Shown here piece by piece: positions 40,501 to 49,899 of a DNA stretch of 64,000 nucleotides (positions are counted from its first letter, which is position 1; every line of letters starts with the position of its first letter). The position numbers and the translations under genes are program-made. Source of the DNA: Paucibacter sp. KBW04 (GTDB taxonomy: Bacteria > Pseudomonadota > Gammaproteobacteria > Burkholderiales > Burkholderiaceae_C); contig NZ_QAJN01000018.1 in NCBI RefSeq assembly GCF_003852425.1, positions 47,376 through 111,375 on the forward strand, read 5' to 3'. The notes beneath the pieces are model-generated. The model searched no databases and was not told the DNA's origin. It was given only the letters and a program-made list of their open reading frames with translations.

Positions 40501-41084
40501 CGGGGGCGAGCGGAAGAAAGAAGAAGTAAGAGACCGGCGGTGAACGCGCCGGCCAGGGCCCCGGTCAGATGGGAGAGCGGCGCCACGGCAATGTCCCAGC
40601 CGCTGATCACCCGCATGGGCGGGCCCAAGGGCTCCTCACTCCATAGCTTGATGACCAGCCCCAGGCTCACGGCCAGGCCGACGCGGCGCTGGCGCGGCGT
40701 GCTCGCGGGGCCGAACACCAACTCGACCAGCACCACGGCCACCCCGGCATGCAAGTAGCCCGACAAGCCGCCAAAGTGCAGCAGCTCGGGTTTGATCAAC
40801 AAGCCCCACTGCGTCAGCGGCCAGGCCAGGGCGAAGGCCTGGGCGGCGCGCGGCGGCACGCGCGCGGCCCAGCCAAACCAGCTCACGACCGCGCAGGCGC
40901 CCAGATTGGCCAGCAGATGCTGCTGGCTCCAGTGCACAAAGACGGCGCTGCAAGCGCGCCAGGGCTCAGCCCAAACCAGTTGCGGCTGCCAGTCCAGCCA
41001 GGCGCTGCTGCCTGGGCTGAACCAGGCCAGGACCGAGCCCAGGCCCAGCAGGGCGCCCAGGGCGAGCCAAGGCGATAACTTCAA
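40497..41084 (-). CDS. rhombosortase-like rhomboid intramembrane serine protease
   Basis: A 195-residue integral membrane protein of the small rhomboid type that processes GlyGly-CTERM proteins. Catalytic-site motifs are H51WSQQHLLAN60, GGLSGYLHA (Ser108, His112) and PLSHLTGA (His172), on about six helices. The frame is open further upstream, but that part is antisense to or inside glnE. A TTG codon at 41084 overlaps the glnE stop (TTGA) and gives MKLSPWLALG, the natural start. No GlyGly-CTERM substrate is visible nearby. Plain rhomboid protease is the alternative call. Confidence 0.72.
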   Translation of the reverse strand: MKLSPWLALGALLGLGSVLAWFSPGSSAWLDWQPQLVWAEPWRACSAVFVHWSQQHLLANLGACAVVSWFGWAARVPPRAAQAFALAWPLTQWGLLIKPELLHFGGLSGYLHAGVAVVLVELVFGPASTPRQRRVGLAVSLGLVIKLWSEEPLGPPMRVISGWDIAVAPLSHLTGALAGAFTAGLLLLLSSARPR

Positions 41085-43888
41085 GAAAACACGGCTCGCC
41101 ACAGGGCCAGCACGGCGGCGCGCTGCGGCTCCAGGCCAAGGCTGGCGATGGCCTCCAGATCCACCGCCGTGGGCTGCTCGTCCAGGCGGGCGCGGTGCTG
41201 GGCGCGGCGCAGTTCGCGGTAGGCATCGGCGGCCTGGTGGCCCACGCCCTCGGGCAAGAGCCCGGCGGCTTCGGCCCGCTGCAGCAAGGCGATGACGCCC
41301 AGATTGCCGATCAACTCCGGGTGCGCGCCGGCATGGGCCAGCACCAGGTATTGCAGGGCAAACTCGGCGTCCATCATGCCGCCGGGGCTGTGCTTGATGT
41401 CGAATTTGCCGGCCCGCACCGGATGCGCCTGGCGCACCTTGTCGCGCATGGCTTGCACCTCGCTGCGCAAGGCCGCGTGGTCGCGCGGGGCGGTCAGCAC
41501 GGCGCTGCGCACGGCCTCGAAGCCCGCCGCCAGCTCGGGGTCGCCGGCGCACCAGCGCGCGCGGGTGATGGCTTGGTGCTCCCAGGTCCAGGCGGTGTTG
41601 CTGCCGCGACCGGTCTGGTATTTTTCAAACGAGGCCAGCGAGGTCACCAGCAGGCCGGAATTGCCATTCGGCCGCAAGGCGGTGTCGATGTCGAACAGCT
41701 CCCCGGCCGAGGTGCGCACCGTCAGCCAGGTGATGAGTTTGCGCACAAATGCGCCGTAGACCTCATGGGCGCGCTCGTCCTCGTCGTCGAAGAGGAAGAC
41801 CACGTCCAGGTCGCCGCCATAGCCCAGCTCCTTGCCCCCTAACTTGCCATAGGCGATGACCGCAAAACGGGGGCTCTCCCGGTGCGCCTGTTTGAGGCGG
41901 GCCCAGGCCCAGTGGATGGTGCATTGCAGAATCGCGTCGGCCAGGGCGGAGAGTTCATCGGCCACCTGCTCGACCGTGATCTTCTGCTCCACATCGCGCA
42001 CCAGGGTGCGGAACACCTCGGCATGGTGGGCGCGCCGCAAGGTGTCGAGCAGGGCTTCTTCTTGCGCCTCGCCGGAGCGGTCCCAGGCCAGGAAGCGCTC
42101 TTGCATGTCCTGCACAAAAGCCTTGCCGTCGAAGCGTTCGTTCAGCAGGCGGTTGTCGGCCAACTCGTCGATCACGCCAGGGTGCAGCATCAAGTAGCGC
42201 ATGGGCCAGCGCGCCAGGCCCAGCAGGCGCAGCAAACGGCTTTGCACCGAGGGCCGCTCCACCATCAGGGCCAGATAGCTTTCGCGCCGCAGCAAGGGCT
42301 CCATCCAATCGACAAAGCGCAGGGCCGCGTCCAGGGTGCAGCCCCCGTCACGCACCGCCAAAGCCGCGCGACCCACCAGTTTGGCCAGGCGCAGGCGCGA
42401 TTCTTCGCGCAGGTTCTGCACCCGGTCTTGCGAGGCCCAGCGGCGCACGGCCGTGGCCAGCTCGGGCTGCAGCTTGGCTAGGAATTCATCGCTGTCTACC
42501 GCCAGGGCCGGGCCGCCGCAGCCGCGGCAGCCGTTCGTGCCCACGGGGGCATGGCCGTCGTGCAGCAAGGCGTCGAACTCGGTGGCGACGATCTCGCGCA
42601 CCTCGCAGAGCTGATCCAGCAAGGCACAGCTGCCCGGTGTGCCGTCGGGTTTGCAAGTTAAGCCGAGGCTGCGGGCGATCCAGGCCAGGTCTTCATCACC
42701 GGCGGGCAGGCAATGGGTTTGCTGGTCGTCCAGAAACTGGATGCGGTGCTCCACCCGGCGCAGGAAGACATAGGCCTGCGCCAGCTTGGCGGCGGTCTCG
42801 GCCTTCATCAGGCCGCCGGCGGCCAAGCGCTCCAGGGCCTTGAGGGTGGAGCGGGTGCGGATCTCCGGGAACTGCCCGCCGCGCACCACCTGCAGCAGCT
42901 GCACGGTGAACTCAATCTCGCGGATGCCGCCGCGTGAGAGCTTGACGTCATTGGCCCGCTCGGGCCGGCCGGCGGCGCGGCGCTGGGCTTCTTCGCGGAT
43001 CTTGCGATGCAATTGCCGCAAGCCCTCGAACACCCCGTAATCCAGATAGCGGCGGTAGACGAAGGGTGTGACCAGCGAGCGCAGCACCAGGGCGCGGCCG
43101 TTTTGCACGCTGGCACGCGGTGCCACCACCCGGCTCTTGAGCCAGGCAAAGCGCTCCCACTCGCGGCCTTGCACCAGGAAATACTCTTCCAGCATGGCCA
43201 TGCTCACAGCCGCCGGGCCGGAGTTGCCGTTGGGCCGCAGGGCCAGGTCCACGCGGAAGACCTGGCCGTCGTCCGTCACCTCGCCGATCAGGGCGTAGAG
43301 ACGTTTGGCGACGCGGGCGAAGTATTCGTGGGCGCTGATGGGCGAGCTTCCGTCCGTTTGGCCTTCGTCTTCGTAGACGTAGATCAGGTCGATGTCAGAG
43401 GACACATTGAGTTCTCGGGCGCCCAGCTTGCCCATGCCCAGTACCCAGAACTCGATCACCTCACCCTGTTCGTTGCGCGGCGCGCCGTTGAGGGCGTCTT
43501 GCTCGGCGCGGGCGGCGTCCAGGGCCAGGCAGAGCGTCACCTCGGCCAGCACCGTCATCACCTCGGTGATGGCCTCCATCGGCGCCTGCGCTTCCACATC
43601 CAGCACGGCCAGGCGTTCCAGCACCAGGTGGCGGGCCACCCGCAGGGCGGCGGCCAAGGGTTTGCCCTGGGTTTGCAAATGGGCGATCAGGGCCTCGATC
43701 GCCTCGCGCGTCGGCTGGCCGGGCGGCAGCAGGCCCAGCTCGGCGGCGTAGCGGCGGCGCACGCGCTGCACAAAGCGGCTGTGATCCGCCCGCGCGGGCA
43801 GGGGGCTGAAGACGGCGGCTTCGCAGGCCTGGCTGGCGGAAGTGCCCGGGGTGGGGGTTTGAGAAGCGTTGGCGCTGGGGGCTGTCAT
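41081..43888 (-). CDS. glnE: bifunctional glutamine synthetase adenylyltransferase/deadenylase
   Basis: GlnE adds AMP to, and removes it from, glutamine synthetase in response to nitrogen status signalled by PII. The 935-residue product has two nucleotidyltransferase domains: the N-terminal one with GMGKLGARELNVSSDIDLIYVYE and the C-terminal one with AYGKLGGKELGYGGDLDVVFLFDDE, each followed by a helical PII-uridylyltransferase-associated domain (GGIREIEFTVQLLQ; GGMMDAEFALQYL). The ATG at 43888 gives a short Ala/Thr-rich lead-in before the conserved core; the ATG upstream is not conserved. It is divergent from yhdP with about 250 bp between. Confidence 0.96.
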   Translation of the reverse strand: MTAPSANASQTPTPGTSASQACEAAVFSPLPARADHSRFVQRVRRRYAAELGLLPPGQPTREAIEALIAHLQTQGKPLAAALRVARHLVLERLAVLDVEAQAPMEAITEVMTVLAEVTLCLALDAARAEQDALNGAPRNEQGEVIEFWVLGMGKLGARELNVSSDIDLIYVYEDEGQTDGSSPISAHEYFARVAKRLYALIGEVTDDGQVFRVDLALRPNGNSGPAAVSMAMLEEYFLVQGREWERFAWLKSRVVAPRASVQNGRALVLRSLVTPFVYRRYLDYGVFEGLRQLHRKIREEAQRRAAGRPERANDVKLSRGGIREIEFTVQLLQVVRGGQFPEIRTRSTLKALERLAAGGLMKAETAAKLAQAYVFLRRVEHRIQFLDDQQTHCLPAGDEDLAWIARSLGLTCKPDGTPGSCALLDQLCEVREIVATEFDALLHDGHAPVGTNGCRGCGGPALAVDSDEFLAKLQPELATAVRRWASQDRVQNLREESRLRLAKLVGRAALAVRDGGCTLDAALRFVDWMEPLLRRESYLALMVERPSVQSRLLRLLGLARWPMRYLMLHPGVIDELADNRLLNERFDGKAFVQDMQERFLAWDRSGEAQEEALLDTLRRAHHAEVFRTLVRDVEQKITVEQVADELSALADAILQCTIHWAWARLKQAHRESPRFAVIAYGKLGGKELGYGGDLDVVFLFDDEDERAHEVYGAFVRKLITWLTVRTSAGELFDIDTALRPNGNSGLLVTSLASFEKYQTGRGSNTAWTWEHQAITRARWCAGDPELAAGFEAVRSAVLTAPRDHAALRSEVQAMRDKVRQAHPVRAGKFDIKHSPGGMMDAEFALQYLVLAHAGAHPELIGNLGVIALLQRAEAAGLLPEGVGHQAADAYRELRRAQHRARLDEQPTAVDLEAIASLGLEPQRAAVLALWRAVFS

Positions 43889-44141
43889 GGCGTGAATCTC
43901 GCCTTTTTGATCTGCAACTTTGTCACACCGTGTTTCGGTGGCGGCTCTGGCGGAGCGGGAGGGGGCTTGGGGCGCTAAAAACAGGGCGGCGCCTGTGCTA
44001 GATTCGCTGCGGCTCGCAGCGTTCCAGCAAGACACGTTGCGGCAGCCCCTCGATTCCTTGACGAGAGCGCCGGCCCCGGACAGCGGACTTCACTATTACT
44101 ACAACAATGGCAATCGGCTCCACGGTGGGCGCTCCCCTTCA

Positions 44142-47100
44142 ATGGCAATTCTTGCAAACCTGAAGCTCAGCGCGGCCAGACGGGCCACGCGCCCCGCCCG
44201 CATCGCCCTGCGTTGCCTGCGCTGGCTGATGGCCTTGGTGCTGGCCTTGTGGGGCTTGCTGTTGCTGGCGTGGCTGGTTTTGCACTGGGCGATTCTGCCG
44301 CACATCGATGAATGGCGTCCGGCCCTGGAGCGAAGAGCCTCGGCCCAGCTTGGGGTTGATTTGCGCATCGGCAGCATCACCGTCACTTCCGGGGGCTGGA
44401 TTCCGGCGGTGGAGATGCGCGAGGTGGTCTTGCTGGACCCGCGCGGCCGCGAGGCCTTGCGCCTGCCCAAGGTGGCGGCGGCGCTGTCGGCGCGCTCCCT
44501 GCTGTCCTTGCAGCCGCGCTTTGAGCAATTGCTGATCGACGCCCCGCAGATGGAGGTGCGGCGCGACGCCCAGGGCCATATCTTTGTGGCGGGGCTCAAT
44601 GTGGACGCGGTGCAGCGGCCTGAGACTGCCGATCTGGCCGACGACTGGCTGGACTGGCTGCTGGTGCAGCGCGAGTTCGTCATTTTGAACGGCCGTGTGC
44701 GCTGGGTGGACGAGAGCCGCGCCGCGCCGCCGCTGGAGCTGTCCGCCCTGAATCTGGTGCTGCGCAACCGCCTGGGCAAGCACGATGTGCGCCTGGACGC
44801 CACGCCGCCGGCCGACTGGGGCCAGCGCTTCAGCCTGCAAGGGCGCTTCAGCCAGGCCCTGCTGAAACGGCCGGGTGAGCTCAAGTTCTGGAGCGGCCAG
44901 CTCTTTGCCGATCTGCCCCAGGCCGATCTGCGCCAGCTGCGCCGCCACGTCAACCTGCCTTTTGAGCTGAGCGAGGGCGATGGTGGCCTGCGCGCCTGGG
45001 TCGACATCGATAAGGGCCTGCCGCAATCGGTGACGGCCGATGTGGGCCTGCGCCGCGTCAAGCTGCGCCTGAGCCCCGCCGCCGGCATGCTGGATCTGAC
45101 CCAGATCGAAGGCCGCCTGCAGCTGCAGCGGCAGAAGAATCGCCTCAGCCTAGCCGCCACCCAGCTGGGTTTTGTGGCCGGGGATGGGGTGGTCTGGCCG
45201 CGTTCCGACTGGTCCATCGCCCTGGACCTGGCACCCGCCAAGCCGCAGCGCGTGCAGCAGCAGATGTTGCAAGCCAGCCAGCCCGACGAGATCAGCAGCC
45301 TGGACCCGGCGCAATACGAGTTGAACGGCGGCGAGCTGAATGCCCAACGCCTGGACTTCGCCCTGATGGCCCAGCTGGCCCAGCGCCTGCCCATGGGCCC
45401 GCAGGCCCGCGCCTGGCTGGCCGATGTGGCGCCGCGCGGTGTGCTCAGCGGCCTGAAGCTGCATTGGGAGGGCGCGGTGGACGCGCCCAAACGCTATTCG
45501 CTCAAGGGCCGCATCGAGGGCCTGAGCCTCAGCGCCGGCGAGCTGGACCCGCAAGCCGGCGCCCACCCCCTGGGCCGCCCCGGCGTGCGCGGTGCCAGCC
45601 TGGAGTTGGAGGCGACGGAGCGTGGCGGCAAGGCTCAGCTGCTGATCGAAGACGGTGTACTGGAGATGCCCGGCCTGTTCGAGTCGGCCCAAACCCCCAT
45701 CCGCCATCTGAGCACAGCGCTGGACTGGCGCATCGAGCCTCGGCTCGCACCGCAGCCGGCCCATATCGAGATCCGCTTCAACAAGCTCAAGCTGGCCACG
45801 CCGGATGCGCAAGGCGAGTTCAAGGGCGTTTGGCAGACGAGCAAGGACGAGGGCAATCGCCTGCCCGGTCATCTGGAGCTGACGGGTTCGGTCGAGCGTA
45901 TCGCCGCCGCGCGGGTGCGAGCTTATATGCCGCTGGCGGCGGGCGAAGCCACGCGCGGCTATCTGCTGGGCGCGATCCGCGGTGGCGAGGCCCGTAATGT
46001 GCAAGTGCGCTTGCGCGGCGCGCTGCAGGACTTCCCTTTTGATGCGGGCCGCTCCGGCGTCTTCCGCATCACCGCCCAGGCCCAGGATGTGGACTTCGCC
46101 TATGTGCCGCCCGAGCCGGGTCAGCCGCTGGGCTGGCCGGCCCTGCAACATGCCCAGGCCGAGCTGATCTTTGACCGCGGCGGCATGGCCTTCCGCAGCG
46201 GCCGCGCCCAGGTGCTGGGCTATGAGGTCAGCGGCGTCAACGGCAGCATCAAGGACCTGGCCCATGCCCGGGTGCTGGAGCTGGAAGGCCAGGGCCGCGG
46301 CCCGGCCGCCGAGCTGCTGCGTTATCTGCACCTCACCCCCATCGAAGGCTGGACGGGCGGGGTGCTGGCGCAGGCCCAGGCCACGGGCCCGGCCAGCTTG
46401 AAGCTGGCGCTCAAGCTGCCCTTGCTGGCGCTGGAGAAGGTGGAGGTCAAGGGCCAGGTGGGCTTGAGCGGCAATGATTTGCGAGTGCGGCCCGAGATCC
46501 CGCTGCTGGCCAATGCCCGCGGCCGGGTCGAGTTTGATCAAAAGAGCGTGCATGTCGTGGGCGCGCAGGCTCGCGCTCTGGGCGGCGACCTGACGGTGGA
46601 GGGCGGCACCTTGCCCGGCGGCGCCATGAGCTTCACGATGCAAGGCCTGGCCACGGCCGAGGGCCTGCGCCGCAGCGAGCTGCCGGCCCTGCAGCGCCTG
46701 GCCCAGCTGGCCAGCGGCCAAGCCAATTACCGCCTGCAGCTGGGCGTGCAACAGGGGCATGCCGACATCAAGATCAACAGCACGCTGCAAGGCCTGGCCC
46801 TGGATCTGCCCGCGCCCTTGCGCAAGGAGGCCGAGACTGCCTTGCCCCTGCTTTACCAAACCAGCACCCAAGCCAATCGCGAGGAACTGCGCCTGGAACT
46901 GGGCAGCACCTTGCAGGCGCTATACCAGCGTGATGTCAGCGGCGAGAGCCCGCGCGTGCTGCGCGGCGCCATCAATCTGCAAGACAGCAAGCCGCAAGCA
47001 CCCCTGACCCTGGCTGCTTTGCCCAGCAGCGGTGTGCAGATGACGGCCACGGTGGACAAGCTCAATCTGGACGCTTGGCGCGAGCTGGGTAATCGCTTGG

Positions 47101-48320
47101 AGAGCAGCAAGAACGCGCCCGCCTCGGCCGATGCCGGCTTGGCTTACCAGCCCAACCAGATCGCCCTGCGCGCCCAGCAGCTGCTCTTGAGCGGGCGCAC
47201 ACTGAGCAAGGTGGTGGCCGGCATCAGCCGTTCGCCCGCCGGCGAGCCCGAGAGCTGGCGCGCCACCCTGGACGCCGAGCAGCTCAGTGGCTTTGTGGAG
47301 TTACGCCCGCCGCAGGGCGTGCAAGGCGCCAAGGACGTGGGCCGGGTCTATGCCCGCCTGGCGCGCTTGTCCCTGCCCAAGCAGGAGGCCGACTCGGTCA
47401 CTCAATTGCTGGACAAGGGCGCGCTGGACAAGCAGCCCGGCAGCGTGCCGGCGCTGGACATCGTGGTCGAGCAGTTCGAGCTGCGCGGCAAGCAGCTGGG
47501 CCGCTTGGAGGTGCAGGCCCAGGCCAGCGGCCCGCAGCGCGACTGGCGCCTGACCAAGCTGCAGCTCAAGGCCCCCGACGCCGTGCTCAACGCCACCGGC
47601 CATTGGCTGAACGAGCCCGGCCAGCCCCTGCGCCGCACCGAGCTGGACTGGCGCCTGGACATTGTGGATGCCGGTGCCACCCTGGAACGCCTGGGCCAGG
47701 GCCGAGTCTTGCGCGGCGGCAAAGGCCATATGGAAGGCCAGCTGGGCTGGCAGGGCTCGCCCCTCTCGCCCGACTACGCCAGCATGAACGGCGCGCTCAA
47801 GCTGACGCTGGAGTCCGGCCAGTTCCTCAATGCCGAGCCCGGCGTGGGGCGCTTGCTGGGCGTGCTGAGCCTGCAGTCGCTGCCACGGCGTTTTCTGCTG
47901 GACTTCCGCGATGTGTTCTCCGAGGGTTTCACCTTCGACGGCGTGACGGGCGATGTGAAGATCGCCCAAGGCCTGGCCAGCAGCAGCAATCTGCGCATGC
48001 GCGGCCTGCAAGCCACGGTGGCGCTGGAGGGCGAGGCCGATCTGGCGACCGAGACGCAGAATCTGCGCGTGCTGGTCGTGCCCGAGTTCAGCATGGGCGG
48101 CGCCTCGCTGGCCTATGCCGCTATCAATCCGGCGATAGGCCTGGGCGCGTTTCTGGCCCAATTGCTTTTGAGCCGCCCGGTCGAAGCGGCCGGCACGCGC
48201 GAGTTCCATATCACGGGGACCTGGGTCGAACCCAAGGTCGAAGAACGCGGGCAGCCGGTGAAGAAACCGGCGCCCGTCGCGGGCCCTGCCTCTGGCCCCG
48301 CATCCGGTGCTCAGCCCTGA
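44142..48320 (+). CDS. yhdP: YhdP family protein (AsmA-like, very large inner-membrane protein)
   Basis: YhdP and its relatives are AsmA-like proteins thought to carry phospholipids across the periplasm to the outer membrane. The product is 1392 residues: an N-terminal transmembrane helix (LMALVLALWGLLLLAWLVLHW), a DUF3971 region, a long repeat-rich beta body with many VDxxL-type strands, and the AsmA-like C-terminal domain (LRMRGLQATVALEGEADLATETQNLRVLVVPEFSMGGASLAYAAINPAIG). The tail is Pro/Ala-rich. The start at 44142 was picked because the helix begins there. It is next to a nitrilase-family gene, a usual arrangement in betaproteobacteria. Confidence 0.92.
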   Translation: MAILANLKLSAARRATRPARIALRCLRWLMALVLALWGLLLLAWLVLHWAILPHIDEWRPALERRASAQLGVDLRIGSITVTSGGWIPAVEMREVVLLDPRGREALRLPKVAAALSARSLLSLQPRFEQLLIDAPQMEVRRDAQGHIFVAGLNVDAVQRPETADLADDWLDWLLVQREFVILNGRVRWVDESRAAPPLELSALNLVLRNRLGKHDVRLDATPPADWGQRFSLQGRFSQALLKRPGELKFWSGQLFADLPQADLRQLRRHVNLPFELSEGDGGLRAWVDIDKGLPQSVTADVGLRRVKLRLSPAAGMLDLTQIEGRLQLQRQKNRLSLAATQLGFVAGDGVVWPRSDWSIALDLAPAKPQRVQQQMLQASQPDEISSLDPAQYELNGGELNAQRLDFALMAQLAQRLPMGPQARAWLADVAPRGVLSGLKLHWEGAVDAPKRYSLKGRIEGLSLSAGELDPQAGAHPLGRPGVRGASLELEATERGGKAQLLIEDGVLEMPGLFESAQTPIRHLSTALDWRIEPRLAPQPAHIEIRFNKLKLATPDAQGEFKGVWQTSKDEGNRLPGHLELTGSVERIAAARVRAYMPLAAGEATRGYLLGAIRGGEARNVQVRLRGALQDFPFDAGRSGVFRITAQAQDVDFAYVPPEPGQPLGWPALQHAQAELIFDRGGMAFRSGRAQVLGYEVSGVNGSIKDLAHARVLELEGQGRGPAAELLRYLHLTPIEGWTGGVLAQAQATGPASLKLALKLPLLALEKVEVKGQVGLSGNDLRVRPEIPLLANARGRVEFDQKSVHVVGAQARALGGDLTVEGGTLPGGAMSFTMQGLATAEGLRRSELPALQRLAQLASGQANYRLQLGVQQGHADIKINSTLQGLALDLPAPLRKEAETALPLLYQTSTQANREELRLELGSTLQALYQRDVSGESPRVLRGAINLQDSKPQAPLTLAALPSSGVQMTATVDKLNLDAWRELGNRLESSKNAPASADAGLAYQPNQIALRAQQLLLSGRTLSKVVAGISRSPAGEPESWRATLDAEQLSGFVELRPPQGVQGAKDVGRVYARLARLSLPKQEADSVTQLLDKGALDKQPGSVPALDIVVEQFELRGKQLGRLEVQAQASGPQRDWRLTKLQLKAPDAVLNATGHWLNEPGQPLRRTELDWRLDIVDAGATLERLGQGRVLRGGKGHMEGQLGWQGSPLSPDYASMNGALKLTLESGQFLNAEPGVGRLLGVLSLQSLPRRFLLDFRDVFSEGFTFDGVTGDVKIAQGLASSSNLRMRGLQATVALEGEADLATETQNLRVLVVPEFSMGGASLAYAAINPAIGLGAFLAQLLLSRPVEAAGTREFHITGTWVEPKVEERGQPVKKPAPVAGPASGPASGAQP

Positions 48321-48357
48321 GCTGCCGCTGAAGCGCTTAGTTTGGAGTGAATAAAGC

Positions 48358-49203
48358 ATGAAAGTCGCCGCCATCCAGATGGTCTCCACGCCCGATGTGG
48401 CCGAGAACCTCGCCCGCGCCCGCCACTGGCTGCACGAGGCCGCCGCCCAAGGCGCGCAAGTGGCCGCCTTGCCCGAGTACTTCTGCCTGATGGGCTTGAA
48501 GGACAGCGACAAGCTGGCCATTGCCGAGCCCGACCTGAACGCAGCGGGTTCTGCTGCTCCTGCCCAGGCCCCCATGCAAGCCATGCTGAGCGAAACCGCT
48601 GCCGCACTCGGCATCACCGTGATCGGCGGCACCCTGCCGATCAAGGCCGCCGTGCCTGAGCGGGTGCGCAATGCCTGCTGCGTCTACGGGCCGGACGGCC
48701 AGCGCCTGGCGCGTTACGACAAGATCCACCTCTTCCGCTTCGACAACGGCCGCGAGAGCTATGACGAGGGCCGTGTGCTGGAGGCGGGCGAGCAGCCCGT
48801 CACCTTCAAGACCGAGGGTCTCAAAGTGGGCCTGAGCGTCTGCTACGACATGCGCTTCCCCGAGCTCTACCGCGCCATGAGCTTCGCAAGCCCCGATCAG
48901 CCCGAGCCCTGCGACCTCTTCGCCGTGCCCGCCGCCTTCACCTACACCACGGGCCAAGCGCATTGGGAGCTGCTCTTGCGCGCACGAGCGGTCGAAAACC
49001 AGGCCTTTGTCATCGCACCGGCCCAAGGCGGCAAGCATCAGAATGGCCGCAGAACTTGGGGCCACAGCATGGTCATCGATCCCTGGGGTGAGGTCTTGGC
49101 CTGCGTGCCCGAGGGCGAGGGCCTGGCCGTGGCCACCCTGGACCTGGAACGCCTCAAAGCCGTGCGCCAGCAATTGCCGGCGCTGCGGCATCGCCGCCTG
49201 TGA
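48358..49203 (+). CDS. carbon-nitrogen hydrolase (Nit1/deaminated-glutathione amidase type)
   Basis: A 281-residue nitrilase-superfamily enzyme. The Glu-Lys-Cys triad is visible: ALPEYFCLMG (Glu), RYDKIHLF (Lys) and GLSVCYDMRFPELYRAM (Cys). This branch repairs deaminated glutathione, fitting a housekeeping metabolite-repair role. It lies 37 nt after yhdP and is followed by a lipoprotein gene. Confidence 0.9.
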   Translation: MKVAAIQMVSTPDVAENLARARHWLHEAAAQGAQVAALPEYFCLMGLKDSDKLAIAEPDLNAAGSAAPAQAPMQAMLSETAAALGITVIGGTLPIKAAVPERVRNACCVYGPDGQRLARYDKIHLFRFDNGRESYDEGRVLEAGEQPVTFKTEGLKVGLSVCYDMRFPELYRAMSFASPDQPEPCDLFAVPAAFTYTTGQAHWELLLRARAVENQAFVIAPAQGGKHQNGRRTWGHSMVIDPWGEVLACVPEGEGLAVATLDLERLKAVRQQLPALRHRRL

Positions 49204-49237
49204 GGACAGCACTTTTGTAAGAGGAAGGATCGCCGCG

Positions 49238-49822
49238 ATGAAGACCGCCGCCCGTCGTTGGAGCACCTTGCCGCCGCTCGCTGCGCTGATCAGCCTGCTC
49301 GCCTTGAGCGGCTGCGGCACGCCCACCGACTCCCCCGGCATGCGCCTCGATGCCGTCGAAACCCTGCAGCTGCGCAGCTGGGTGCCGCCAGCCTTGAAGG
49401 GTCAGGTCTTGCTCGCGTCTGTTAGCGGCGGCCAGCCCACCGGCATGTTCTGGGGTTCCAAAATCAGCAACCCGGCGTTGCAGGAGGCGATTGATGAATC
49501 CCTGCGCGGCCTGGGCCTGGTGCCTTACAGCCCAGGCATGCCGGGCACCGGTCGCTACCAGCTGAACGTCAAGTTAGTGGAGCTGGAGCAGCCCATGGTC
49601 GGCCTCGACATCAAGGTCGCCGTCACCCTGGAATACAGCCTGCTCGACAAAGAAACCGAGGGCAAGGTCGCCTACCAACGCCGCCTGCGCACCCTGCACA
49701 CCGCCAACTTCAGCGAAGCCGTGTTTGACCAAAACACCCGCACCCGCATCGCCAGCGAGGCGGCGGTGCGCAAGAACGTCAACACCATGGTGCGGGAGTG
49801 GATGGCGATGAGTTGGAATTGA
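49238..49822 (+). CDS. putative lipoprotein of unknown function
   Basis: A 194-residue protein with a lipobox (LSLLALSGCGTP) and a soluble domain containing GLGLVPYSPGMPGTGRYQLNVKLVELEQPMVGLDIKVAVTLEYSLLDKETE. It is compact and strand-rich, like small outer-membrane lipoproteins (LptE or Lpp20-like in size only). The ATG at 49238 has GAGGAAGG upstream. I do not recognise a named family. Confidence 0.72.
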   Translation: MKTAARRWSTLPPLAALISLLALSGCGTPTDSPGMRLDAVETLQLRSWVPPALKGQVLLASVSGGQPTGMFWGSKISNPALQEAIDESLRGLGLVPYSPGMPGTGRYQLNVKLVELEQPMVGLDIKVAVTLEYSLLDKETEGKVAYQRRLRTLHTANFSEAVFDQNTRTRIASEAAVRKNVNTMVREWMAMSWN

Positions 49823-49899
49823 GATGCTGTATTTGTGACGCGTGAATTTGGCGTTATGGTTGAGTCTCGCGCCAGCTGACTCACGGGGTTTTGTCGAGC

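Noticed and set aside
45150-46871. Minus-strand ORF of 573 codons within yhdP
   Set aside because: A very Gln/Ala/Leu/Gly-rich antisense frame; the plus-strand yhdP has the coherent protein features.
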